Shown in pieces: positions 43,697 through 51,972 of a stretch of 64,000 nucleotides of DNA. Position 1 is the stretch's first letter; each line of letters begins with the position of its first letter. Below the pieces are notes generated by a model, which made no database searches, had not been told where the DNA came from, and saw nothing but the letters and a program-made list of their open reading frames with translations. The stretch is from contig PBMG01000001.1 of NCBI GenBank assembly GCA_002722565.1, positions 124,001 to 188,000 of the forward strand, given 5' to 3'. The DNA is from Acidimicrobiaceae bacterium (GTDB taxonomy: Bacteria > Actinomycetota > Acidimicrobiia > Acidimicrobiales > Poriferisodalaceae). The translations under genes and the position numbers were made by a program.

Positions 43697-43850
43697 GTAG
43701 GGACCATAGTCCCGAGATGGAGATAAGGAGAGCCTCGACCAGGAAATCCTGCAAGTCTCGACGTTTGCCTCTTGTTCTTCTGGGCATGCTCTGGCACCCT
43801 TGCCTTTCACGTCCTTTGTCACTTGATGTGAAACGAGAGATTTAGATCCA

Positions 43851-44357
43851 ATGCGTGGACCCGAAGCAAGCGTCGACTCAATAACCGATTCCGTGACCGG
43901 GTTGCCAGACGGCCGCGTTTTCTCGGTGGTGTTGGATCGGAAAATAGCTTTAGCCAGGCGAACGCTGAAACCGGTATCGATCATTTATTTTGAGTTAGAT
44001 GAATTTGCATCCTTTGCGCCGTATGTGCGCGAGCACGCGATGCGTTCGACATCCCGGGTGATTACCAACACAGTTCGTGACTCAGACACGATCTGCGATC
44101 TGGGACACGGGGTCCTCGTGGCCTTATTGGACGACACCTCGGAAGCGGGTGCGGTATGGGCTGCTGACCGCGTCAGGAATGCATACACCGATTCGCCCTC
44201 GCGCGACATTGTGACGCTTTCGGCAGGAGTAGCGTGTTATCCCTCTCACGCCATGGACCCTCAGGATCTACTCGACGCCGCACAAGCTGCATGCTGTAGC
44301 GCGAAAAATCACGGACCTGGCAGAATTGAAGTTGCCATCGAGGGCGATACCTTCTGA
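43851..44357 (+). CDS. Degenerate stand-alone GGDEF-domain protein
   Basis: A 168-residue protein aligned along the whole of a diguanylate cyclase GGDEF domain: DSVTGLPDGRVFSVVLDRKIALARR, IIYFELDEF, VRDSDTICDLGHGVLVALLDD, and TLSAGVACYPSHAMDPQDLLDAA. The signature GG(D/E)EF loop is replaced by LGHGVLVALL, so catalysis is not expected. There is no sensor domain, transmembrane segment or response-regulator partner. It may bind a nucleotide or simply be a vestigial protein. It is flanked by a divergent FAH gene (154 nt upstream) and an enoyl-CoA hydratase gene (50 nt downstream). Confidence 0.78.
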   Translation: MRGPEASVDSITDSVTGLPDGRVFSVVLDRKIALARRTLKPVSIIYFELDEFASFAPYVREHAMRSTSRVITNTVRDSDTICDLGHGVLVALLDDTSEAGAVWAADRVRNAYTDSPSRDIVTLSAGVACYPSHAMDPQDLLDAAQAACCSAKNHGPGRIEVAIEGDTF

Positions 44358-44407
44358 AATATTTGTAATTCGAGCTATTCTCCTGTTTCTCTTACGAAGG
44401 CGCAGCG

Positions 44408-45223
44408 ATGATAGACGAGTACGAAAACTTGGTGATTGATTTCCCTGAAGAGGAGATCGCACGCATTACTCTCAACAGGCCTGAACGTCTCAACGCGATG
44501 ACGCACGGGCTCGTAACAGACTTACATGAAGCACTTGATTTCTTTGACAGTAACCATTCCGTTCGAGTCCTGATTCTCACCGGAGCTGGCCGCGGTTTTT
44601 GTGCAGGCCTCGACCTCACAGGTTTCGGAAAAATCCCAGGAACCGAAGGCTTTGGAGAACAGCAGCAAGGGATGGCTGTCCAGCAACATATAGCTGAACT
44701 CGTTCACCATATGCGTGACGTGAGACAACCGATTATTGCCGCAGTAAATGGTGCCGCAGCTGGGGGTGGATTTGCTTTAGCGTGTGCATCGGATGTCCGT
44801 TATTGCGGGACCTCGGCGAAGTTTGGTACGGCTTTTGTTCGTCTCGGCATATCTGGTTGCGATATCGGGGTCAGTTGGATGCTGCCGCGTCTTATCGGCG
44901 CGTCCAGAGCGTGGGAACTTATGCTCACAGGTCGGGTAATCGACGCAGAGGAAGCCAACCGGATCGGGCTGGTTAGCAACGTGGTAAGTGACGCTGACTT
45001 ACAAGACAAATGTCTGACAGTTGCTAAGGAGATATCGCGCAACAGTCCGTTCGGAGTTTGGATGACGAAGGAAGTGATGTGGTCGAACCTCGAAATCCCG
45101 AGCCTTCGTGCGGGTATAGATCTGGAGAACCGAACCCAAATTCTCGCTGCGGGCACCGAGGACAGTAAGACGGCGATGAGTTCTTTTCTGACAAATGGTG
45201 AAGCGGACTGGAAAAACCGCTGA
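44408..45223 (+). CDS. Enoyl-CoA hydratase/isomerase family protein
   Basis: A 271-residue crotonase-fold protein. The oxyanion segments are LILTGAGRGFCAGLDLTGF and AAVNGAAAGGGFALACASDVR. The catalytic-helix region is RLGISGCDIGVSWMLPRLIG, with Gly-Cys-Asp rather than the paired Glu of classical hydratases, pointing to isomerase or other crotonase chemistry. The ATG follows acgaaggcgcagcg. It is similar in form to the crotonases at 32 and 34.5 kb. Confidence 0.87.
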   Translation: MIDEYENLVIDFPEEEIARITLNRPERLNAMTHGLVTDLHEALDFFDSNHSVRVLILTGAGRGFCAGLDLTGFGKIPGTEGFGEQQQGMAVQQHIAELVHHMRDVRQPIIAAVNGAAAGGGFALACASDVRYCGTSAKFGTAFVRLGISGCDIGVSWMLPRLIGASRAWELMLTGRVIDAEEANRIGLVSNVVSDADLQDKCLTVAKEISRNSPFGVWMTKEVMWSNLEIPSLRAGIDLENRTQILAAGTEDSKTAMSSFLTNGEADWKNR

Positions 45224-45304
45224 TCGCGAGTTCCGTCCCTCAGTGGCATTGTTGAACTCAACTTTTAGGACGTGAAACGTTAGAAACCTTTCGCGTTACT
45301 CGAT

Positions 45305-46897
45305 TTAATAGGCGGCAGTGCCGGAAACGCTAACTCGAGGTTCAGCTGCACCGGATAAGAGTCCTCCCTCTGTGGAGATGATATGTGCATGACCGAAAGC
45401 ACTGCTATTGGCCGGTAGGGAGCTGAGAGTGTGGCCTAGGCGCGTGAGTTGAGTGCTGAGTTCCGGATGGTCACCTTCAAGCTCGAGTCTGACATCTTCA
45501 GGATTCGCCCACGTGTTGAAGCCATTTGACGAAGACCCGCTAAAACGCCAGCGCGGTGACGCGAGTGCAGTACCTGGGTCTTGGCCAGCGACAAACAATC
45601 GAGCCAACAACTGGAGAACGATTTGTGGTTGAGAATCACCGCCCATTGTGCCTACTAGAGCGCGGAGTGAGCCATCAAGGTTCTGGATTAGAGTTGGAGC
45701 CAGCGTATGTGGGGGGCGCCGTTTTGGTCCGTAGGCGGCAACGCTGTTTGGGTCAGTGGAAAAGCCGATTCCCCTGTTGTGCAGTGAAATCTTGCTCTCG
45801 GGTAGAAAGACTAAAGCGCCCCACCCCGACGCGTTGGACTGAATTAGCGACACGCCCATCCGGTCGGCGTCTACGGCGTTCAAATAGATTGTGTCGCCAT
45901 CGTTGACTCCACTTGGCAGGGTTGAGGCTTGTTCTGTACTAATGGCAGAAGCTCGAGGTTGCAGACGTTCTGAAGCCAATAATGCTTCACCGTCGGCATC
46001 TTGGTGGAGTACTTCTGGTCGATCAAATGCGGCTTGAAGTGCCGCTTCGGCGAGGAGATGCCAGAAGAGAGGGTCCGAAGGGTCCGTGGGGAGGCCGAGT
46101 TGATCAGCAATCCATGCTGATGCAAGACAGATATAGCCTTGGGAGTTCGGCGGGAGACTCCAAATTTTTTGCCCAAATGCTTCGACGGAAAGGGGCTCTA
46201 CCCAATCTGCCTGGCTTGTCAACAAGTCATCAGGTGAATACTCGCCAGCACCAAACGAAACCAGGTCTTCGCCGAATTTGCCCAGATAAAATGACTCTCG
46301 ACCCCCACGTACGAGTTCTTGAAGGGTCTTTCCTAGTTTGGTTCGCCGAATGAGTTGACCTACTTGGGGTGGGCCGCTGGCGAAATAGTCTTGGGTGTTG
46401 TCTACTTCTTTCAACAGCTTGGTGGCTAGAGCGCATTCGGCACTAATCGGAAAGCCTTCTATGGCTAGGTCAATAGCGTCACCCAAGACGTCCTGTAATG
46501 GGAGTCGCCCAAATCGTTGGTGCAAGGTCAACCACCCATCGACACACCCCGGAATAGGGATACTCCTTGGATCTTGGTGAAAGGGCATATCGGCCAGGCC
46601 GTCCCTGTGCAGGCTGCTTATCTCAGCGCCACTGCCGCTATGTCCACTTGCGTTTAACGCGAATGGTTTTGGTTCACCGGGGACATGTACTAATGCCCAA
46701 AGGTCGCCGCCAACTCCGCACATGTGCTGACTTGTTACCGCCAGTACAGCAGAGGCCGCGATCGCTGCATCGGCAGCGGACCCACCCTTACGAAGGACTG
46801 AGACGCCGGCCCCGCTCGCCAAGTGATCTATTGAGCAAACCATGCCATTTCGCGCAGAGCGAGGTTTGAAAGGCACGAGGGGAGATTCAGCGGTCAT
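45305..46897 (-). CDS. Gamma-glutamyltransferase family protein
   Basis: A 530-residue N-terminal-nucleophile enzyme. Landmarks are NGMVCSIDHLASGAGV, GGSAADAAIAASAVLAVT, MCGVGGDLWALV, the catalytic threonine in GDTIYLNAVDADRMGVSLI, and GGDSQPQIVLQLLARL. The residues between Thr and the end give the small subunit after self-cleavage. There is no signal peptide, so it is cytoplasmic. It may be a cephalosporin-acylase-like or glutathione hydrolase-like enzyme. It overlaps the upstream FAD oxidase gene by 4 nt (ATGA), placing both in one operon with the GDPD gene. Confidence 0.87.
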   Translation of the reverse strand: MTAESPLVPFKPRSARNGMVCSIDHLASGAGVSVLRKGGSAADAAIAASAVLAVTSQHMCGVGGDLWALVHVPGEPKPFALNASGHSGSGAEISSLHRDGLADMPFHQDPRSIPIPGCVDGWLTLHQRFGRLPLQDVLGDAIDLAIEGFPISAECALATKLLKEVDNTQDYFASGPPQVGQLIRRTKLGKTLQELVRGGRESFYLGKFGEDLVSFGAGEYSPDDLLTSQADWVEPLSVEAFGQKIWSLPPNSQGYICLASAWIADQLGLPTDPSDPLFWHLLAEAALQAAFDRPEVLHQDADGEALLASERLQPRASAISTEQASTLPSGVNDGDTIYLNAVDADRMGVSLIQSNASGWGALVFLPESKISLHNRGIGFSTDPNSVAAYGPKRRPPHTLAPTLIQNLDGSLRALVGTMGGDSQPQIVLQLLARLFVAGQDPGTALASPRWRFSGSSSNGFNTWANPEDVRLELEGDHPELSTQLTRLGHTLSSLPANSSAFGHAHIISTEGGLLSGAAEPRVSVSGTAAY

Positions 46898-48282
46898 GGT
46901 GACTCAGGTGGTAAGAGTACGTTGGGGTTGAGAATTCCGTTCGGGTCAAGAGCCTTTTTGATCGCTCGAAACGCAGCTAATTCGGACGAAGACCGGTTCA
47001 GGTGAAGGAATTCCCTTTTTGCGCTACCGATTCCATGTTCGGCGGAAATACTTCCGCCGAGTTTCGCCACATAAAGGAGCACGGCCTCATCGACTCCTTC
47101 ATCGGGTTCAGCGCCCGCTGGTCCGAGGATGTTGACGTGCACGTTGCCGTCCCCGAGATGGCCGAACATCAGAGCCGTTGCACTTCTATCTACCTCCGAA
47201 ATCACTTGAGGGACCCGGTTTACGAATTCAGCGAGCCGAGATGCACCAATCGTGACGTCGAGCTTGTGAGGAGTGCCCTGGGTTGAGATGGCTTCGGTGA
47301 TTTTCTCGCGGTACTGCCAAAGATTGGCCCGAGTTCCCGTATCCATCCCTACTGCTACCTCCACAGGTAGTGAACCAAGCCCGTCGATGGCCTTTGCTAA
47401 TTCCTCAGTCGGGTCGATAGATGCCGCTACCTCAACAATTACCCAAGCGTGCGCGTCGTGTCCTACCGGAATTGACGATCCGATGTGTTGTGAAACCAAA
47501 TGCATTGCTTCTGCAAAGATGACTTCGACTGCATGTAATGAGGGCAGTGTCCGCCGCAGCTGAGCAGTCGCGGCTACAGCGTCATCAACATTGTTGAAGG
47601 CGATCATTGCTGAGCATCGCTCCTCCAAGCGGGGGTGCAGTCGTAAACGGGCTTTCGTGATGATGCCTAAGGTACCTTCGCTGCCAGCCAACAAACCCGG
47701 GAGGCTGTATCCCGTATTATCTTTCTCCAACCCTTCGAGATGGCTAATGATCGAACCATCGGACAGCACAGCCTCGACTCCTAATATTTGGTCTCGCATA
47801 GCTCCATAGCGGACAACGTTGATTCCACCTGCGTTCGTTGCGATCATTCCGCCGACTGTGCAGCTATCACGTGCGGCGAGATCGACTCCCATATCCAACT
47901 CACGTTGAGAGGCATGCGACTGCAGTGCTGCGAGGGTGACCCCTGCTCCGACTGTAACTTGTTGAGCTAGCACATCAATCGGCTCGCATTGATTGAGACG
48001 TAGCGTCGAAATGATGATCTCTTGATTGAGTGGAACGCTTCCACCAACCAAGCCGGTATTTCCTCCCTGAGGCACGATGCTGATTTCAGCGGCTGCCGCA
48101 ACCTTGACTAGTTCGGCAACCTGCGCAGTATCGGCAGGTCGCAGGACCACAGGAGACTGACCCTCGAACCTTCCAGTCCAATCGGTGGTGTAGCTAGCCG
48201 TTAGGTCCGGCTCTTGTAAGGCGTGATTAGCGCCGACAATTCTTTCGAATTCTCTAATTACCGATTGATCGAGCTCTCTCAT
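46894..48282 (-). CDS. FAD-linked 2-hydroxyacid dehydrogenase (GlcD/D-lactate dehydrogenase type)
   Basis: A 462-residue flavoprotein. The FAD-binding PCMH domain has VVLRPADTAQVAELV, SIVPQGGNTGLVGGSVP and GGMIATNAGGINVVRYGAMRD. The C-terminal domain has MFGHLGDGNVHVNILGP and GSISAEHGIGSAKREFL, typical of the D-lactate/2-hydroxyglutarate/glycolate dehydrogenase family. The ATG at 48282 is preferred over an adjacent TTG. It is 5 nt after the GDPD gene and coupled to the glutamyltransferase gene. Unlike the GlcD at 57.9 kb it has no GlcE or GlcF partners, suggesting a self-contained dehydrogenase. Confidence 0.88.
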   Translation of the reverse strand: MRELDQSVIREFERIVGANHALQEPDLTASYTTDWTGRFEGQSPVVLRPADTAQVAELVKVAAAAEISIVPQGGNTGLVGGSVPLNQEIIISTLRLNQCEPIDVLAQQVTVGAGVTLAALQSHASQRELDMGVDLAARDSCTVGGMIATNAGGINVVRYGAMRDQILGVEAVLSDGSIISHLEGLEKDNTGYSLPGLLAGSEGTLGIITKARLRLHPRLEERCSAMIAFNNVDDAVAATAQLRRTLPSLHAVEVIFAEAMHLVSQHIGSSIPVGHDAHAWVIVEVAASIDPTEELAKAIDGLGSLPVEVAVGMDTGTRANLWQYREKITEAISTQGTPHKLDVTIGASRLAEFVNRVPQVISEVDRSATALMFGHLGDGNVHVNILGPAGAEPDEGVDEAVLLYVAKLGGSISAEHGIGSAKREFLHLNRSSSELAAFRAIKKALDPNGILNPNVLLPPESP

Positions 48283-48287
48283 CAAGT

Positions 48288-49055
48288 TCAGCTTCCATTC
48301 GGCCAGAAGCCGCGCTCTCGGAAGACTTCGAGAAGAGTTACTGGGTCGTCCGTCATGATTGCGTCGACGCCAAGATCCAACAGCCGGTTCATGTCCGCGA
48401 CCTCGTCAATAGTCCACACATGGACAGCGATATCGAGTGAGTGCATTCGGTCGATGAATCGCTGGTCGACAATCGGTATTGGTCCTTGGCGGATTGGGAC
48501 TTGAGCAGCCCGAGCTCGAAATTTCCGTTTAGGGAATCCCCACGAGGAGAGACGTGCCTTTACGACCTCAATGGGTCCCATACTCAAACAGATGTCCTCA
48601 CCGAACTCGTCATAAAACTTTCCCAATCTTGAGTCCGAGAATGCACCGACACAGACCCTTTCAAGGGCGTCTAGTTCCTTGAGTTCTCGAATCAAGGGAT
48701 TCACTGCGTTATCTAGCTTTGGGTCAATGTTGACTCTCAGGTCAGGGAAAGTCTTCATGAGCTCCGAAAAGCGAGGTATAGGCTCTTTCCCGTCTACTAA
48801 CGCGTGTTGTACGTCGCTCCACAGAAGTTCTGAGATTTTGCCAGTTTTGTCGGTGACTCGGTCTAATCGTGAGTCATGGAAGGCCACAAGCACACCATCA
48901 GCGGTTGCATGAACGTCTGTTTCCACATATTTGAAGCCGAGATCGACAGCTCCCTGAAAAGCCGGCATTGTGTTTTCGGGCCACGCGCCAGCACCGCCGC
49001 GGTGAGCAATCGGTATAGGAACTGTTGTATCAAGGTAAGGGTGGGAGGATGTCAT
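48288..49055 (-). CDS. Glycerophosphodiester phosphodiesterase (GDPD)
   Basis: A 255-residue TIM-barrel phosphodiesterase. The motifs are PIAHRGGAGAWPENTMPAF, KYVETDVHATADGVLVAFHD, and the late VHVWTIDEVADMNRLLDLGVDAIMTDDP. The His-Arg pair, the Glu-x-Asp metal ligands and the second His are present. It hydrolyses glycerophosphodiesters to glycerol-3-phosphate and an alcohol. There is no signal peptide. It is the first gene of the GDPD, FAD oxidase, glutamyltransferase operon. Confidence 0.9.
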   Translation of the reverse strand: MTSSHPYLDTTVPIPIAHRGGAGAWPENTMPAFQGAVDLGFKYVETDVHATADGVLVAFHDSRLDRVTDKTGKISELLWSDVQHALVDGKEPIPRFSELMKTFPDLRVNIDPKLDNAVNPLIRELKELDALERVCVGAFSDSRLGKFYDEFGEDICLSMGPIEVVKARLSSWGFPKRKFRARAAQVPIRQGPIPIVDQRFIDRMHSLDIAVHVWTIDEVADMNRLLDLGVDAIMTDDPVTLLEVFRERGFWPNGS

Positions 49056-49113
49056 AGCTTGTGACCTTTCGGTGCACCGTTCACGTTGCTCGCCAAGCTA
49101 CTCTCCGGATCTA

Positions 49114-49905
49114 GTGACTTCCTCGCCTCTTTCGGATTTGGACCGTTTCAGGGCCTTGCTATTGAAAATTCCTGTCCCGCTTGATGTGTCAGCTTTCTTG
49201 CTAAGCGGGCATTGTCAAGGTCGGACGCTTGATGTTGAAGGGGAGCTGTCGAAACTTGACCGTTTGGCGGAACGCGTTCCAGCGAACACTTTGTCCGGTG
49301 TAGTCGAATGTCTCTTTGGTGAACTGGGTTTCGCCGGAGATGAAGTTAGCTACCTTGCTCCGGAAAATAGCTATCTGGACAAGGTGATCGAAAGAAAGCG
49401 GGGGATACCCATTTCCCTTGCCGTTCTGATCATAGAAGTTGCTCGGCGTTGTTCTGTGCAGGCCTATGGAGTGGGTATGCCAGGCCATTTCCTTGTTGGG
49501 GACCCAGAGAAGCCCGAGACCTTCGTAGACCCCTTTCGGGGCAAGGTGCTGACGCAAGCTGAGGCAGAAGGACTATTTCGGCGTATGCATCCGTCTGCGG
49601 AATTCAACATCCAATACCTATCTATGGTGAGCACGCAAGCGATCTTGACTCGAATGTTGAACAACCTGCGGATCATTAGGATGAAGAGTCGATCTCCTAA
49701 AGCATTACTACCAATTCTCGAATTGGCTTTATGTTTTGGTCAACCTTCGCTTCCTGAAGCGAAACAATTAGCCTCGACGCTTGAGGCGCTCGGTAGAACT
49801 GACGAAGCCGCTCGGCGGATGGAACAGATAGCGGAGCGCAGCAGCCAAGGCGAAGCAACAGAGTTGAGAGCATTGGCAACGCGTCTTTGGAGTCAATTAA
49901 ATTGA
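49114..49905 (+). CDS. Transglutaminase-like SirB1 family protein
   Basis: A 263-residue protein with the SirB1/transglutaminase-like N-terminal domain (FRALLLKIPVPLDVSAFLLSGH; NSYLDKVIERKRGIPISLAVLIIEVARR; GVGMPGHFLVGDP, shown in parts) and a tetratricopeptide-like C-terminal tail (LPILELALCFGQPSLPEAKQLASTL). The catalytic Cys position of transglutaminases is not preserved; a Cys occurs elsewhere (RRCSVQAYG). The family is widespread and of unclear function. I choose GTG at 49114, since the alternative GTG at 49072 adds a basic stretch not seen in the family; this choice is uncertain. Confidence 0.78.
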   Translation: MTSSPLSDLDRFRALLLKIPVPLDVSAFLLSGHCQGRTLDVEGELSKLDRLAERVPANTLSGVVECLFGELGFAGDEVSYLAPENSYLDKVIERKRGIPISLAVLIIEVARRCSVQAYGVGMPGHFLVGDPEKPETFVDPFRGKVLTQAEAEGLFRRMHPSAEFNIQYLSMVSTQAILTRMLNNLRIIRMKSRSPKALLPILELALCFGQPSLPEAKQLASTLEALGRTDEAARRMEQIAERSSQGEATELRALATRLWSQLN

Positions 49906-50035
49906 TCAATTTAGATGGCAGTGTCGGCACGTGTCGCGAGTCGAGGTTGGATTTAAATATTTTCGAACTAGTTTCGCAATGTTGTCGAGCGCGATGCAGA
50001 CTGTGTGCCTACTAGATGTCGTGTTCGGAGGATAA

Positions 50036-51223
50036 ATGAGTTCTGATACTGCGGAAAAGCACCTTGATTCTTTGGTGCAGCAGCTACTACGCGATCACGA
50101 TCCGGCAGGTTCAAGGGTGGAATTTCTGGGCGCGCAATACGACTTAGGTCTTGCATGGGTTCACTTTGATGAGGGATTTGGTGGCCTAGGCATCGCCCCG
50201 AAGCTTCAGGGTCAAGTCAACGCTGCGCTCGCTGAAGCCGGCGCACCGATGTGCTGGCCTCGCAATCCCATTGGATATGGCATGTGTGGACCGACTGTGT
50301 ACACGCACGGAAGCGAGCAACAAAAACAACGATATCTGCGGCCTCTTTTTAGTACCGAAGAAGTTTGGTGTCAGTTGTTCTCAGAGCCGTCTGCCGGAAG
50401 CGATGTCGCTGGTCTAACCAGTCGTGCAGTGCAAGATGGGGACGAATGGGTCGTCAACGGGCAGAAAGTTTGGACCACGCTTGCGCACGTCTCTCGATGG
50501 GGTTGCTTAGTAACCCGTACCGACCCCGATGCTCCTAAACATAAAGGATTGTCTTACTTCGTCGTTGATATGGAACAACCAGGAGTGGAGGTTCGGCCGT
50601 TACGTCAGATGACAGGAGACGCTGAATTTAACGAGGTCTACTTTACTGACGCTCGAATCCCGGACTCGGAGCGGTTGGGGGATACAGGGGATGGGTGGAG
50701 AGTTGCGTTGACCACTCTGATGAACGAGCGAGTAGCTATAGGAGGGGGTCAAGCTCCGCGCGGATCGGGAGCCATTGCGGATTCAGTTCGCTTATGGGCT
50801 GACATGGACGAAAGTCGGAAAACGCCAGCCGTTCGGGATCGCCTAATGGCGCTGTGGTCCAAATCTGAAGTCGCGCGATTGACCAATATAAGAGCGAGTC
50901 AGAATCGAGCCAAGGGAGTTCCAGGCCCCGAGGGCTCGACAGGGAAATTAGCTTTCGCGGAAAATAACAAAGATATTCACGAGTTCAACATGGAACTGCT
51001 TGGTCCACAGGCAATGTTGTATGACACCTATTCGATTGAGCGCTCAGCGACAGCTATGGGTAACTCGAGTGCCCAACAACAATTCTTGCGTTCTCGAGCG
51101 AACTCAATTGAAGGTGGCACGTCCGAAGTGATGCGAAACATATTGGGGGAACGAGTGCTGGGGCTGCCCGGCGATGTTCGGACCGACAAAGAGCTCCCGT
51201 TCTCCGAGGTGCCAAGTAACTAG
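50036..51223 (+). CDS. Acyl-CoA dehydrogenase
   Basis: A 395-residue acyl-CoA dehydrogenase. Segments are WCQLFSEPSAGSDVAGL, WVVNGQKVWTTLAHVSRWG, and a C-terminal SIEGGTSEVMRNILGERVLGLP with the catalytic glutamate in place. The start ATG follows a perfect ggaggataa ribosome site at the right distance. The N-terminal helical domain is short (residues 1 to about 100). It has the glutamate that the dehydrogenases at 16.9 kb and 26.3 kb lack, so it may work as an active monomer type. Confidence 0.9.
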   Translation: MSSDTAEKHLDSLVQQLLRDHDPAGSRVEFLGAQYDLGLAWVHFDEGFGGLGIAPKLQGQVNAALAEAGAPMCWPRNPIGYGMCGPTVYTHGSEQQKQRYLRPLFSTEEVWCQLFSEPSAGSDVAGLTSRAVQDGDEWVVNGQKVWTTLAHVSRWGCLVTRTDPDAPKHKGLSYFVVDMEQPGVEVRPLRQMTGDAEFNEVYFTDARIPDSERLGDTGDGWRVALTTLMNERVAIGGGQAPRGSGAIADSVRLWADMDESRKTPAVRDRLMALWSKSEVARLTNIRASQNRAKGVPGPEGSTGKLAFAENNKDIHEFNMELLGPQAMLYDTYSIERSATAMGNSSAQQQFLRSRANSIEGGTSEVMRNILGERVLGLPGDVRTDKELPFSEVPSN

Positions 51224-51239
51224 CTTTGGACTCGCCGGT

Positions 51240-51857
51240 CTACCTAACTACTAAATGAGGCTGGTTGCGAAAGTGGGTTGTCTCGTTTATCGACTTGACG
51301 CTTCGGTGTCCGGCAGCCGACGCCAACACTCGAGTAACTGATGTGTAGTCGACATCGAACCTCATGAAATTCTCAACCTTGAATTCCAGACAAAGGGAAA
51401 GATAGGCATTGATCACGCCGCCATGGCACACGACAACAACTCGTTGGCCACCGTGATCCTTAACGATCTGTTCGAGTTGGCTTAAAGCATTCGAATACCA
51501 GGTGGAAAGCTTGCCAGGAGCTCCGCTCATGGAACCAGAGGCCATACGCTCCCAGGCTTGGCGATTAGTTTCCTTTAAGACCTCCATGGGGACGTACGCG
51601 CTGGCGTCTCTATCGAACTCACTGATGTCGTCGCGGACGAGAGCGGTAAGTCCAAGTGCCGCTTCTATAGGTTCCGCCGTCTCTCGGGCACGCATCATCG
51701 GGCTCGAATAGATCTGGTCAATCGGTTCTTCGCTCAGCCACGACGCGACAGCCGACGCTTGAGAGTGACCGATCTCCGCTAGTGGTGGATCGGCTGGAGT
51801 GCCATCGCGTTTTTGAACGTGTTCTGGTCTGCCGTGTCGAACGAAAATCAATTCCAT
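51240..51857 (-). CDS. Histidine phosphatase family protein
   Basis: A 205-residue phosphoglycerate-mutase-like protein. The catalytic LIFVRHGRPEHV contains the phosphorylated His. It is followed by IYSSPMMRARETAEPIEA and the late VVVVCHGGVINAYLSL. The start ATG at 51857 fits directly before the catalytic strand. It is a broad phosphatase family, and the substrate is not predicted. It converges with the acyl-CoA dehydrogenase gene and diverges from pyruvate kinase. Confidence 0.87.
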   Translation of the reverse strand: MELIFVRHGRPEHVQKRDGTPADPPLAEIGHSQASAVASWLSEEPIDQIYSSPMMRARETAEPIEAALGLTALVRDDISEFDRDASAYVPMEVLKETNRQAWERMASGSMSGAPGKLSTWYSNALSQLEQIVKDHGGQRVVVVCHGGVINAYLSLCLEFKVENFMRFDVDYTSVTRVLASAAGHRSVKSINETTHFRNQPHLVVR

Positions 51858-51972
51858 TGATGTTGACCATAGAGGCTTAGGCTGCGGAGCTGCCATTTCG
51901 ACTTATTGACGATCGGATGAACAGTAGAAATTCTTTCTGGTCTTTTTCGCGAGCCTCGGTACCGTAGAGGTC

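Noticed and set aside
43697-43984. Longer start for the FAH-family protein
   Set aside because: The added sequence is Ser/Arg-rich, overlaps the GGDEF gene and is not part of the FAH fold.
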